Positions 1-12,762 of a stretch of 64,000 nt of DNA are shown piece by piece. A model generated the notes under the pieces. The model searched no databases and was not told the DNA's origin. It was given only the letters and a program-made list of their open reading frames with translations. The position numbers and the translations under genes were made by a program. Origin of the DNA: Bryum argenteum (Eukaryota > Streptophyta > Bryopsida > Bryales > Bryaceae); NCBI GenBank assembly GCA_037043015.1, contig CM073325.1, positions 11,573,001-11,637,000 of the forward strand, given 5' to 3'. Position 1 is the stretch's first letter. The number at the start of each line of letters is the position of its first letter.

Positions 1-2038
1 GCAATGGATTTGCCCTAACTCCGAGGCGTGGTCGTAGGCACCTGCCACAGTGAGGATCGCTGCGTACGCCCACACTATCGCCACGCCGATGATTACGGGA
101 AATAGCTCGAAGAAATGTACACCGCGATAGTGGAAATGCCTCAGATACTGCGTGCCAGCCAGCCAACCAACCGATCAGCCCTGTCCACAGAGTTGATCAC
201 TTCCTCACAGACGTTCGATCCCTTATACTCAAAAGCTCGGTACCACTTCCATCACTCACATCGATCTCTCACTTTAACGAGATCGTTCACTCACTTCCAG
301 GAGCTCGGTCAATCATGTACGCCACAAATGTTCAGAATCTGGATCAGTACTCAGTTTGAGTGCTGACATTCCAATACTTCATCCGTACTCCCAACAATCT
401 CTCAGATTTAGTAGGTCGATCACTCACAATCGAGAGCTCCATTACTCACGTACAGTGGCTCACATTGACAAGGTCGGTCGTTCACACACTATAACACACA
501 CCCACGAAGCTCGAACACTTGCATACAGTAACTAACTTACCTGAGACAAGAGCAGGATGACGAGCAGCGCAGGAATGCCAACTTCAACACACTTGCCAAC
601 CTGCAGGACAACATCACGATCAAGGAGTTACGGAACATGGATACTAGCAGTTCGTCTTGAAATGTTTGAGATCTCGACGACGTACCCCTGGGAATCCGCG
701 TTCGAAGAGGCCGAGCCCGACGAGCGCTGTGACAGGGGCAATAACGATGGGGCTAATGAATCTGCACATAGTAATCACGGTCAAGATCCAATCACCGAGC
801 ATGTGCACAAATCACAGCTATCGTCTTCCTTACCGTGCGGCGATTCCCCAGAGACCGCTAAACCCGAGGATGATGTTCAGAGCCGACCCCGCGATGAACG
901 CCCCTTGCACTTCCCGCATGGATCGAATGAACCGCTGTACGTCACACGAGCGAAAACTACGGTCAGTCTATCTGTCACCGTACCTTCTTCCGATTAGAAA
1001 TTCAAAAAAAGGCGAGTGCGTGCCTCGTGCGGGTCTGCAATCTCAGCGAGGCTTGGAGTGAGGATGATGGAGATCGTGGGTGCGAGGAAGTAGAAGGAGC
1101 TCCCCATTACTGCCGGTAACCGCGTCCCTAACGTTGTCTGCAGGAACGTGTTGATTCCGGACACGAACACCACTGTTTGGATCACCCTCACGAAGTCCCG
1201 AGTCTCGAACTGCACGCAATCGATATATCAGAACACTCCCACAACTGCAATTCATCGGCTGAAAGATGGGATGACCACTGTTCACTCACCGCCGCCGATA
1301 CGCCCGTGTTGGTTTGGAAGATGAGTAGCGGAATCAGCACCGCCGTTCCCACCATTGTTACATAATGCTGAAAGGCCAACAATATCGCCTCCGCTGCACA
1401 TACACACGCGCGCAATCCAGCCGCCCCCAAATCAGCGACCACTACGAAAAGCTCGCAACATCTATTAATACGAAGCTCCCAGTTGATCACGCTCGGAGCA
1501 TCAGTCACCACTTCAAAACTCGCACAATCCTCACAGAGCTCGAAGTTGGTAAAGCCCACACTTTAAACAGAGAATTATTAACATCAGATGAAACACCAAA
1601 CATACTCCTCTCAAAACACGCAATCGAGCAACCCCCAAATTCCGCCACCGTAACAACAATGCAGAATGCTCACAAAGTCTGGACAATGCTCTCAATTGAT
1701 CAAGCTTACAGACTCAGTCACAGTTACACCTCACAGAATCAATACAGAGCTCGAAGCTCCTCCTGAGATACTTGCACAAACCTCTCAGAATCAACGCCGA
1801 AGTTACCGAAACCTTACACAACCATGAAAGGTTCACAACTTACACGAACCTCTACAAATGCTCAAGCTCACCGTCACTCAATACACTCAAACCTCACAAA
1901 ATCCATAGAGGATCAATTCATGGAATGAGAATGATGCCACTCACGCCAGTGGGGGTTGTCGTTGATGCAATAAGCCAAGCCCGGCAGCTGCTCGAGGGCC
2001 TGGTGGTTGAGATCCTCGCCCTTGCCTACAGGGGCCAT
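1..2038 (-). CDS. Nucleobase-ascorbate transporter (NAT/NCS2 family), 3' end cut off by window
   Basis: Multi-pass plasma-membrane carrier of the NAT family, which moves purines, uracil or related substrates with protons. I reconstruct seven exons on the minus strand: 1945-2038, 1290-1393, 1024-1209, 834-934, 686-761, 541-600 and 1-147. Phases match at every junction and give about 256 residues. The start at 2038 gives MAPVGKGEDLNHQALEQLPG, the usual plant NAT N-terminus, followed by WPEAILLAFQHY with the TM1 QH motif, GINTFLQTTLGTRLPAVMG, APTISII, then FSGLWGIAARFISPIVIAPV, LGLFERGFPG and a VWAYAAILTVAGAY helix. The family signature in the C-terminal half lies outside the window, so substrate cannot be guessed. 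All introns are GT-AG except that after exon 3, which appears to use GC. Family assignment is sure; exon edges are by eye. Confidence 0.92.
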
Positions 2039-2800
2039 AGCCCCGCCACCCGCCATCCCACACTCGAATCACGTCCAACCTGCACGTAACACTCGCAACT
2101 TACAGACTCAAAGTTCCACCAAGCATGAGAATCGTCTGCAAATCCAGAAGCATGAATCGGTTGACACAACTCAGTGGCAGAGGAGATGGTGATGAGCCTG
2201 CGCTTCTGAGGGAGGGAGGGGGAGGGGAAAACGGTCTTGTAGTACATGGATGTGAGTGCAGGGGGGGCGGTGGTGGCGGCTGCCCTTAATTTCATGTCAT
2301 CTCTCTTCCTGTGACGGTGTCTCCTCATTAATGATGCTCTTAACTATTTCCATCTCCCTCGTTCTCTCATTCTCTCTGTGTTTGTGTTTAGGTTTTAACT
2401 TCTGTCTGTGTCTTAAACTCTTTTGTGTGTGTGGGTGTGTACATACTTACTTGCTAATTAGCTGTTGAGCTTTTTTCAAACCTTCGTCTGTCAGTCCACG
2501 GTCCCCGTGATAGCTACTGTATTGCTCTACTTGACAGTATGCTCGTTTTGAATTAGGACGGTGCCTGGGGTATGTGCGGTTTCAGTTCAGGTGAAATTGG
2601 AATCACTTAATTCGTTATATTTAATCAATGGCATGCTTGGATGTTATCAGTGCACAGTTTTGAGATGAATTGAGGAAGATCATTGGTATGTTTGAGTGCA
2701 ATGCAACTGTGGATGTGTGCTCATATAGTTGAATGTTCTAACTTAATAACTGATGTGTGGGTTTCAGAATATTAGAATTTAAGATGAACTTTAGTGTAAG
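2039..2800. other. Upstream region of the NAT gene
   Basis: No coding signal. It should contain the leader and promoter of the minus-strand transporter. Visible are a G-run block at 2210-2227 (four runs of three or more G separated by single A), a GGC/GGT-rich stretch near 2258-2280, and a pyrimidine-rich CTCTCTGTGTTTGTG stretch near 2355-2440. No clear TATA box could be assigned. Confidence 0.4.
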
Positions 2801-2814
2801 TACGAGGGGGCAAT

Positions 2815-2960
2815 CTTGTTGAAATGGTGGTATTTCAAGTGCCACTTTGATATACTCAAACCATTTTGTGTGCCACCCCATAGCACTCCAATTGTTCAAA
2901 TGGTGGTATTTCTAGCACACCCCACTTGTTCAAATGGTGGTATTTCTAGCACCCCCTCTT
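2815..2960. repeat. Three copies of a short direct repeat
   Basis: The phrase TTGTTCAAATGGTGGTATTTC or close variants occurs three times (about 2816, 2890 and 2927), the last two followed by TAGCAC. Spacing is about 74 then 37 bp, so it is a decayed minisatellite with a roughly 37-bp unit. The flanking sequence from 2961 to 4300 is AT-rich and I see nothing else in it. Confidence 0.6.
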
Positions 2961-4300
2961 CTTTGAATTATTACTCTAATGCAATATCACCCACACTTTT
3001 ACCTTGGATTCTAACCCTCTAGAATTGCCAACTTTGTAAAATATTACCATTTTAGTACCAGAATTGAGTTATTTATATCTAAGCACAAGCTACATGCCCT
3101 AAGTTGGATATATTTCATTGATAAGATAAATGAATAGTCACCTTAACTTGTCAAATATTATGATACAAGTTGTGTTATGGGGAGTTTTGTTGTTGGAACT
3201 CTTGGGTTTTTTTATACTTGACATGTAGATCTGTGTAGTGTTGGATTTGGTGCAAAAATGGGTGAAGCATCAACCAAGCTTACCGTGGTACAATAATATC
3301 CTATATTTTCGAATTTCAACTACGTACTTTTGGCTGAAGTTAGACGTACTTATAGATTTTTTTGTACTTGTAAGTATCCATCATTAAAAGAATCTAAAGA
3401 CCTTGAAAGTATGAAAACGTTTATATGTATGTGAAATATTCTTGGAACAAATACAACATATTCTCTAACCATGGCATCAACCCTCAAAGTTCTGTTTGAC
3501 CCAAAAAAGAAGTTTCAAAGGGTTTCCGTGATCTTAGATGAAGTACCGTATGTCATTTATCCTTCTCAAATTTTGAGTGGACATACAAAATTTGAAATTT
3601 TCAAAAAGAAGCAAGTCTTTTTTTTAGAGAGATGGCTTACAATTTAGAAATTAATTGATGTCTTAATTTTATAGCAACACTAGGAGAGTTAGACACTTCT
3701 TTTTTAGATTTTATATTTTATGATTTTATAACAATGTTCTTGACTAGATGTACTTGTATCACCAACAAACTCAAAGTGGAAGTTTCATGAAATATTCAAG
3801 GGTCGGTTTCAAGGTTTGAAACTACGCAAATGCTACATAAAATATTTTAATCCACTTGGGAACATTATGATATATACTTATATGCTTGAAGAACAAACAA
3901 TGCACCGATTTCGGTATGTGACTTGGAGATCAACTTAATTTCAAACTCATTCTTGGGACTTTAATACCTAACAGATTACATTCTTAATTTCATCCTAAAA
4001 TGCACTTCAATTGTCACTAGTACAAAGAGAGCATGTTTAATACGCCCCAATGAAGGGAAGAAGGGGTGTTGGGTATACCAGCGTGTATTGAGTATACAGC
4101 TTGGTGTAGAACGCCTCAAGGCTCATTAATTGCAAGTGCTATTAACGCGAGAGATTTGCCAATCAAGTGGGACCATGTGTCAGTGTGACAATTAATGTGA
4201 GAAAAAATCTTTCCGCAACCGCACACACCAAGGGTTAAAAGAAGCACCCAATGCCATTGTAACGGTTCGAATGTGCTAGAAGTACTTACTACGCAGTCAC

Positions 4301-4415
4301 CTCACTTGACCATTGACCTACCTAAGGAGCTCACTTGACCATTGACCTACCTAAGGAGCTCACTTGACCATTGACCTACCTAAGGAGCTCACTTGACCAT
4401 TGACCTACCTAGGAG
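4301..4415. repeat. 29-bp tandem repeat, four copies
   Basis: Unit CTCACTTGACCATTGACC plus TACCTAAGGAG, starting at 4301, 4330, 4359 and 4388. The first three copies are identical and the fourth has lost one A. This looks like a recent minisatellite. Nothing coding overlaps it, and 4416-4790 shows nothing of note. Confidence 0.9.
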
Positions 4416-4794
4416 CTACTGCTCATGTCTCCATATGGGGTGGGGGGTTACTAATACCGATCACAAATACCAATACATGGGGGAGGGGCAAGTACATGTA
4501 TTTACAATATCACATGTAAACATGGGGGCTAGACACGAGAAGTGCTACTCAATGAACGAGGAGAACCGACAGCTCCTTACATATCGTCCGGTTGAAATCA
4601 AAATTAGCCGGCTGAAGATCCGATAGAAAATGCAAAAGTTAAGAAATCAACCGAAGCACGCAGTAAAAGCCGGATGTCTACCCATCTCCTATGATGAGGA
4701 GTTAGAAAAATACTGATACAATACTATACAATCATCCGTTCAGCACACCATCAGTCGACCTTTATGTCTTTTAGTGTTTCAAAGTGCTATTATG

Positions 4795-5005
4795 GTGCTT
4801 AAAGGTGTTGTTTTTGTGATCAATGTGTGTTTTTGTGTTGAAAAGTTGTTTTTGTGTTTGAAGCTTGATATTTTTGCATTGGAAGGTGTTTTTTTTGTGT
4901 TTTAAGATGTTGTTTTTGTGTTGAAAGGTGTTGCTTTTGTGTTTGAAGGTGCTCAGTTAGTGATCTAGTGTGTTGTTTTTGTGTTATAAGGTGTTGTTTT
5001 GGTCA
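4795..5005. repeat. Degenerate GT/T-rich minisatellite, about 21-bp period
   Basis: About ten imperfect copies of AAGGTGTTGTTTTTGTGTT run through this stretch, with interruptions such as GATCAATGTG and CTCAGTTAGTGATCTAG. It is low-complexity and not coding on either strand. Confidence 0.7.
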
Positions 5006-7763
5006 TTTAGGGTGATGTTATAATTGATAGCTTCAAGAGTAATAACACTTGGCATTATTTTGAATTTTTGTATTGATTTTTTATTTACAAACCGAAGGAA
5101 ATTTTACTATGTAGGATATTGACCAAATGCTTTTAAAAATTTTAGGACAAAAAACCGATCAAGGAAAAAACAACTAGGACATTGACCGATCTAAAATGAA
5201 AAACTTAGGACATAGCCGGCCAACAATGATCCTTAACCGAAGATTTCAAAAGACATAGGAAAAATATTGAAATTTTCCAAAACCTCCCTGTTCACTGGTG
5301 CTACTAACCTTGTTTTGCACCAATGACAACACCTAGTATTAATACCTACATGGTGTACTCCCATGGTAAAATCAAGCCAGTTTTGCATTAGTGTGTCAAA
5401 ATGATTTCTTTTTCTATTACATAAAATAAAAATATGGCCCATCTTTAACTAATTTCCAACCCTTTTTGAAAATTTACAAAAAAAGTTAGTTGATAAACAA
5501 TACTATAATAGCTTATTACAATCTCGTGGTTCCTAACGTTTTCTTCTTCCACGTGTCTCACACCATGCCCAAACCTTGGGAGGCCATAAGGGAGAGTGCT
5601 CTAAAATTGATCACTATAAATAATTAAGCTCTAGGCTTCTTCAAGGAGAGCTACATAGTAGCTTCTGAACTTTATAATACCGTCCATGATGTCACTACGG
5701 ATATTATAAAGTGTCAAATTAGGGCGTTATTCTAGGAACACCTACAAGTGTACCTTCAAAAAAACAGAGCAAAATGTAAAAGAGTTCATAAGGGATGAAT
5801 TCACTTGGACTATCCTTCTACTTATTTCCCCATGCGTTTGAATTGCTTACACTTCTAACTTCGCCACAACTATACCATGCTTAAATGTGAGCCATTATTG
5901 AGTACTCTCCCTTATCATGGCTTAAAACCTTGCCACTTGTATCCCTTGAACTTATGTTTACTTTCAGTTAAATGTTTGTCTCACCTGAGTTGTAGGTTTC
6001 ATAAAAGTACAAGGGCTTCTTTTTGAGGTCGGCATTCCTAGAGTATTTATCTAACCTATACTTGGTGTATGCCAACAATCATGGTCGTAACACCAATGAA
6101 GAAACTACTAACCTCTCTTTAGGTGAACCTACCTCAGTTGAAATTTGAATGGCTATTTATGATACCCCTTTTAGAGATTTCAACTTGATTAATTGATTAG
6201 GGTGTTTGTTATCATGTAAACAATACTAATGGAAACATGGTCTGCGCACACCCCACAAGTACACCTGTGGCACACTACACCCACACTACAATATTCAAGC
6301 ACTTTGCAAAGTTAGAGCTTGGTTGTACACGAACCATATTTCCAACTGCAAGCAATTTACACTACCTTGACGCGCTTAGTATAATCTTCACATGAGGTTC
6401 ATACTCAATTATTCCTCTCTAAAATATGCTTGATTTCAACATAGTCATCTCTTGCAAGGACTTCCAAGGCAACAAGGTCCTCAAGCCCTTTAATACTCTA
6501 ATGACTACACTATCAATTTTGGATTCGTTCATAGTCAGGAGTGGTGTGGTAAGTGGCTCAGAAGCCAAACGGCACCACGAACCACTCACAAGACCTATCC
6601 AAGTAGAAGGTTCATCACAACCTCCAATTTCGAATTCCAATGTAACTATGGTGTACGTTTCACCTTGAGCGGTTCCGGATACACCTACAAGTTCCCATTT
6701 CAAAATATATAACTAGTTCATTATTCAATGATTTCAATTGGTCCAATCTCCAACATACATTACATACCTTCCAAAATTGATTCCCATGGCAACTCCAAAA
6801 TGAGCATGCCAATCCAAAATTTGAGCGGTTCATGGGCCACTTAGCATGCTCATCTTCATCTATGACTTCAAATGGAGTAAAAACCCGAAACACCAAATTT
6901 TTTTTCGCATGAGCAACATAAAATCAATGCATGAAGCCTAAGGCATCGTTCATGCACTTTGCAAAATTAATATAAAAATGTGTAACATCAACATGCGGCC
7001 AATTAGCAAGACGACGAGCCTCATCACATCAACAAAGCGGGCGATAACCTAGCGACCAAAGCGCGCCACATAATGGCAACCATGATTGATACGCAGCAGC
7101 TTCCAACATCCATGAAAAAATCTTCTCATCAAATGCATATACTGATGATAATTACGGCTAATTCATCAAACAATTAAGGGTACTTAATTACATACTAATC
7201 ATGTGTGTCCTGTACAACTCTTACTAGCTGTTGTAATTTGAACCTCGCCATTATTTTACTAAGCCAGTTTTTGAATGGGGTTCATGGACCATGTTTAAAT
7301 TCTAGCTGTTGGGAATGTCCTTTTTAGCGGAAGTGATGAACCCCCAGGTGCAGTATAAATGGGCCTCCTCGTTTGTTGTGGATTTCAATTGCTTTTGTAG
7401 TCGACCCATTTCGGTGGTCAATGATCCGATTTGAAAACCATAAAGTGTGTTGCTACTAAATAAGTGTTATCATTCTTTGCTTCAATTTGGATGTTCATTC
7501 TGGCTTGCAAATTTGAAATGAGCTTATAACTTTGTTCTTTATATGCGATAATTAGCTCATTGTTCATGCATAATTTGTATCTCTTCTTCTAGTATTGTGG
7601 TTTGAAGCAATTTTTAAGGAAAATATTGCCTAGCATTTACGATGGAGTGAGAAGTCATCCCTTGAAATCAACATGAATAATAAACAAATCTTAACTTGGT
7701 AACTAGTCCATGAGAGATATCACCAAGTTCTCATGCACCACCATTGAGTTTTTAGTACGGAAC
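5006..7763. other. Gene-poor AT-rich DNA
   Basis: I read this stretch on both strands and found only short ORFs under 95 codons, without recognisable motifs or good splice-site structure. No repeat, hairpin or transposon end stood out. Confidence 0.4.
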
Positions 7764-8107
7764 GCACCACAAGCCTTGGCTTGGTGGTTGGGGCTTAGGC
7801 CCCCAATGAGGAAGTCGTGGGTTCTATTCCCCATGCCGGCGTGGTGCTCACCACTATAGTCCACCCAACTATTGTGGGAGGTCCTTGGACCTTGTTGTAT
7901 GGGTACCTCAAAGCCCTTTGGAGGATACTATGTCAAGTATCTTCAAGGCACTAGTAACTAGGCTAGAAACTAGCGTAGTTATAGTCTCCACCCTCGAGAG
8001 GGGGAAGTAGTATTGTTCTAATTTCCCCTTGTCCGGTGGCCATCGGGATATTAGCATTACGAACAGACACTTCATTCACACCGGCCCCTTAGAAAGGGAC
8101 CGGAGTT
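7764..8107 (+). mobile_element. tRNA-derived SINE, copy 1
   Basis: The head resembles a tRNA gene with an RNA polymerase III internal promoter: an A-box-like TGGCTTGGTGG at 7777-7787 and a B-box-like GGTTCTATTCC at 7820-7830, the usual 30-40 bp apart. The body matches a second copy at 27275-27879 over its whole length, including GTGGTGCTCACCAC, GGGTACCT, the CTAAGGCACTAGT-like block, and a tail of CACGCCGGCC then GGAATTTCT. It ends directly in the (CTAT)n tract. I could not find a target-site duplication, probably because the tail expansion disturbed it. Confidence 0.82.
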
Positions 8108-8589
<482 letters not shown>

Positions 8590-9179
8590 GTGCGGCATTG
8601 TGATGGTGTCGGGAGGGCTTTTACAAGCTTTGAAAGAAGTTCTTCAAATATAAAAACTCATTTGAACGTGCTCTAGATTGTGGCATGAAGTAGAAGTGAT
8701 AAAAATCATGCATCAATGATGAACTATGGTATTTTTTTAGAAAAAAACATTTATGCTCATTTCAAATTTGCAAACTAGAATGAACATTCAAATTGAAATT
8801 GAGAATGGTAACACTTGTTCATAGGTAGTGTATAAAGTACTTATAATTGTTTATATTCTTTTCATTGATGAATCTGTAAAACCGTGTTCAAAATATAGTA
8901 ATCTTCATTGTGGTTGTAACGCATTTTTATTACAGTTTTGGCATCAGAGCATTTTTGAGTGCGCACGCAATATTCAAAGTTGATAGGAAAATGATTTCTC
9001 GGTGCTGAATTCGTAAATGAAGTGTACTGTACATTTTGGGAACCCTGCAATAATAATTTCCCAAACTTTCCATGTTTTGTCAAAATACAATGTTCTTTCA
9101 AGAGTTATTTGGGACTTTGAAGAATTCGAAGAGGTTTAATGTAGCTTCTAAGAAGAACATTTATTATTAAGGCAAGTAG

Positions 9180-10227
9180 TTTGTTTTGTTTTGTTTTGTT
9201 TTGTGGGTGAGTGATATTATGATCTCGGGCACCACTAGTCGGATTGGAGCGCATAAGGTGTCGTTGGGAGGGGATTCTTTTGTAGAGTTATGGGATACAA
9301 TTGAATCACGAACTGGGTGGACGGGTCTCAAGATATGGAGTTTCTAAGTATCCATGACTCCAAAAATAATGTATATTATTTATATGAGCGTGGCAACGCT
9401 GTGCAGGCGTACTAGTCTATTATATAAGGAAGATCATTTTGTTTTGCACGTGACATTATGACCTTGAGAACGGCCAGTCGGATTGGAGCGCATGAGGTGT
9501 CGTTGGAAGCAGAATTGTTTTTAGAGATGTGGGCAACAACCGGATCGCAAATTGGGCGGACGGATCCCGAGATTTCCAATTTCCATGTAATTATGGCCCC
9601 CAAATCACCAAAAATAATATACTTTTAAATCTAGCAAAAAAACAAGAGGGGCATGGTCAAAGTAGGCTTCGCAACGCGGCAAGGGCATTCTAGTCTACTA
9701 TTTAAGACATGTACTTTGTTTTGATTTGATTTTGTGAGTGCCCCTATGATATACCAAATCGTCGGTCGAATTGAGACGCATGAGGTGTCGCCGGGAGCGG
9801 ATTTCTTTTGTAGAAATGTGGAAAACAATTGGATCGCAAACGAGAGGACAGTTCCCAAGATATTGAATTTCCAAGTAGTTATGGCCTCCAAATCACCAAT
9901 TTTGATTGCAAAATGTCCTAATTTTAGATTCAGCACAAAAGAAAGAGAACCCAACCACAAAAGAATCATGTTGTTTGAAGCTACATAATCTATTTTATAA
10001 AGCGAGTTGTTTTGTTTTGACATTATGATCACCAACAACGTTGGTTAGATTGGGTCGGATGAGGTGTCGTCGTAAGAAGATTCTTCAGTAGTAAGTTTGT
10101 TTTTCTAGCTTTTCTAAGGAAAATAATTGGATCGCAAAACGGGGCGACAGGTATCAAGATATTAAAATCTTGAAGTACTTATAGCATCCAAATCACTAAA
10201 TAATGTATATTACCATGGCAACGCCAT
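9180..10227. repeat. Tandem array, four diverged units of about 220-290 bp
   Basis: Units begin near 9180, 9437, 9715 and 10008, each opening with a TTTTGTTTTG run. Shared blocks in order are GGATTGGAGCGCATGAGGTG, TGTCGTTGGGAG, TTCTTTTGTAGAG, ATTGGATCGCAAA, GGGCGGACGG, CAAGATAT, ATGGCCTCCAAATCACCAA, and a TGGCAACGC ending in copies 1 and 4. Divergence between units is substantial, so the array is old. The short ORFs inside are not consistent between units. The stretch 10228-10637 has no further structure I can see. Confidence 0.8.
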
Positions 10228-10637
10228 TGGGACGTACTTGTGTGCATTTGAGGATAAGCTTGAAGGTCGTAGTATGCCCATGTTCCCTCACAAATAACAT
10301 GGTTATGCCTAGCACGAGTGCTTGTTGGGAGTGCTTTGCTGCGTGGTGTGCATGATAAAGGATATATCTTAGCAACTTTTCGGGATGCAATGATATGGGA
10401 GATATGGCTCGATAGGAACTCTATGTCTTCTCTCACTCGCCAAGGACCTTGCAATATGTGGAGATCAAGATCTAGGACGTAATGACGAAACATGGTTCCG
10501 CACTTTGGAGGCTTCTGCAAGTAATAATCCAAGCAACAACAAAAAGTTTGTAGAGCGTTTGAGCAAAAGGCGACTCTTGTTCCCTAGGGTGGAAGTTAGA
10601 ATAGAGAATCAACTTATGTGGAGGATGGATCCGGTTC

Positions 10638-10853
10638 CACTAAATTTGATAATTAATGTTAGATACACTAATTTACATAAACATGTTATAAGTTTTTACT
10701 GTTGTTCAATAATTTTACCCACTATATTGGCAAAGATGGGGGTCCTTATATAGTATCAGAATCAATGCTCTTGGTAAATTTTTTAAACAACAGTAAAAAC
10801 TTACAGCATTTTCAAATCTTATAATAATATAACACTAATTATCAAATTTAGTG
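10638..10853. mobile_element. Foldback MITE-like element
   Basis: Terminal inverted repeats of 24 bp with one mismatch begin CACTAAATTTGATAATTA and end in the complement ...TTTAGTG. Pairing continues inward, with gaps, through TTTTTACTGTTG against AACAACAGTAAAAA, so most of the 216 bp can fold on itself. The ends start CACTA and finish TAGTG, as in the CACTA superfamily, but the flanking trinucleotides (TTC and TAG) do not match. The superfamily is therefore unproven. Confidence 0.65.
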
Positions 10854-11157
10854 TAGCCATATTGGGATGAGGTTTGGTTTTGGTGGAAAGTGTGAGGTGC
10901 CAAGGGGAACTTAGTCAGTGGAAGCTAGTAGAAGCATCACAGAAGTGTTGGAGTCTAGGAGTTTAAACTAACAATGTCTTCTTGATTGCACTTATTAATA
11001 GAAAATATATGAATTGCAAGATTGCTTACTCTAGTTCTGTATGTATTTATTGCTCAATAAATTCATATATCCATTCTCTATTTTGAATATAATTTTTAAA
11101 AATTAAAAAATTAAAAGAAAAATATTAGATGACATGGTTATGACTTCAATATGATGT

Positions 11158-11690
11158 ATGCAGAAAAAAAAACAAGCTACATTAATAGTCTGTCTTATTT
11201 TGTTTCAGTTGTTCCTTTTCACTTATTATCTTTTACAACCGATGCTACAGGAAACTATTGCCTCTCGTAACGACAACATGAACTTTCTCGTTTTGAAGTA
11301 TCAGAAGATGCAAAATCTTAGTTCTGTCGGTCTTGATACGAGGCTGATGCAATTATGAGAAAAACAACCTTCATATCGATGAAAGCTAACAGAGGTTATG
11401 AAGTCTTTCCCAGAAGTGCCCGTACGTTGAAGTACAGGTACATCCACTAAAAGGAATTCCTAATGTGAGATCCGTCCAAGTACAGGCTGATTCTGCTGGA
11501 CATGAATTGTTTTGCTGAAATGGGGGTGACAATCGTGGCAAATGGAAGTGAGGAGCACCTTCAATGGAAGTCAACATCAATGATATGGATGTCTGCAGCA
11601 AATCAAATATTAGATTCGATCAAAAGCGGTGTTCAAGCCAAACCTGGTAAGACAACAAGAGAATCAGAATCATGCATGGCCTAACTTTTA
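11158..11690 (+). pseudogene. Unrecognised gene relic
   Basis: The stretch has coding character in pieces that shift frame. One block reads through SRNDNMNFLVLKYQKMQNLS (about 11260-11320), another reads VHPLKGIPNVRSVQVQAD (about 11430-11490), and a third reads SEEHLQWKSTSMIWMSAANQ (about 11550-11610) ahead of a GGTAAGA donor-like site. Stops and frame changes separate them. I do not recognise the family. It may be a degenerate gene or exons of an unmodelled one. Confidence 0.35.
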
Positions 11691-11912
11691 TTCTTGCATG
11701 TCTCTTCCACGGAAGGATAAACTGAAGTTTTTGTCTGCCAAAATCAAAAACTTGCATTAACTGCAACAATACTAACCTGCCTATTGCCATGTCTAAGGCC
11801 CAATATGAGATTAGCTGTTAAAAAATGAACGTCCGAGAACGAAACGCTCATGAACAGTAAATCAACGTACTTTGTACAGTTGTCCAAAAATTACGGAGCT
11901 CCTCCCTGGTGC

Positions 11913-12000
11913 GTCAGAACATCCTAGAGGAAGAACGTCATGATTTCCATAGAATGTGCCACATTTCAATCATGACGATTCTTCCTCGAGGATGTGTGAC
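11913..12000. ncRNA. Precursor-like stem-loop (possible small RNA hairpin)
   Basis: Arms 11913-11945 and 11968-12000 pair over about 33 bp with only a few mismatches and one single-base bulge, around a 22-nt loop. Core paired blocks are CATCCTAGAGGAAGAA with TTCTTCCTCGAGGATG, and CGTCATGATT with AATCATGACG. The size (88 nt), arm length and few bulges are those of a plant pre-miRNA, although a small MITE would look the same. The mature sequence and strand cannot be chosen by eye, and I recognise no known miRNA. Confidence 0.5.
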
Positions 12001-12762
12001 ATGCACACCAACTGATTTGGGATTACAAATTTGATTGTTCTTGCCTGTTGTCACTGCTAGAATCTCCTCCCTGTCGATGTTTCACATCGCATACAGGCCT
12101 GAAACATTGAAACAGCTCAACGAGCTTTAGCAGAAACAAAATGATCTGAAGAGTTTCTCAATCTCAGGTCGGAGGATAACATTATAATTAAGAGCTTAGT
12201 ACTCACAAGTTATAGTGGTTACAAAACAAACTGTTCCCAGGATAAGAGTTACCAAATAAATGCCTCTGTGAACGTTCTACTAAGATGGTGGAGGTCCCCT
12301 CGCCTCCCCACGAATTGGACCCACTGAGCATTATAATCAAGGCTTCATAAGCCAGGCATAGAATATATGCAACCATGTCGCGTGCGATTTGCAGCCAAAT
12401 ATAAACTAGCAGAAACCGGCAAAGAAATATTTTAGTGAGAAGAAAAGCGGCCGCTAATTTCTACCAACGGTAGGCATTACCATATATAATGCTAATTAAC
12501 GTTCCTTTGAAAGTGGAATGCAGCACCATATTTTAATAAACGTTTCTTTGAGTTGCAGAAAGTGAGATGTCAACTAATCAACAGAATGAAGAAGAGGTGA
12601 CTCTTACATGGAACGGAAAATATTGTATCCCAGCAGCAGAACGTCGGAGCTGTACAGATTCGGTGACTCTTTTCTGGTTTACTGACAACGCGTGAGAGTT
12701 TTCGTCCTGACGGTCTGCTTAGAGCCTGTTTCATCTCACCACGACCGCCCCATGTCCCGTCC
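12001..12762. other. Region downstream of the VAL-like gene
   Basis: Probably the 3' UTR and terminator of the minus-strand VAL-like gene, possibly with a further 3' exon. A perfect donor GTAAGT lies at 12774-12779 just before the assumed stop, so the gene could continue into this region. I found no clear protein signal here. Confidence 0.35.

Noticed and set aside
7771..7840. A tRNA gene at the head of SINE copy 1
   Set aside because: Box A and B similarity is present, but no cloverleaf stems form and the body matches the dispersed SINE copies.
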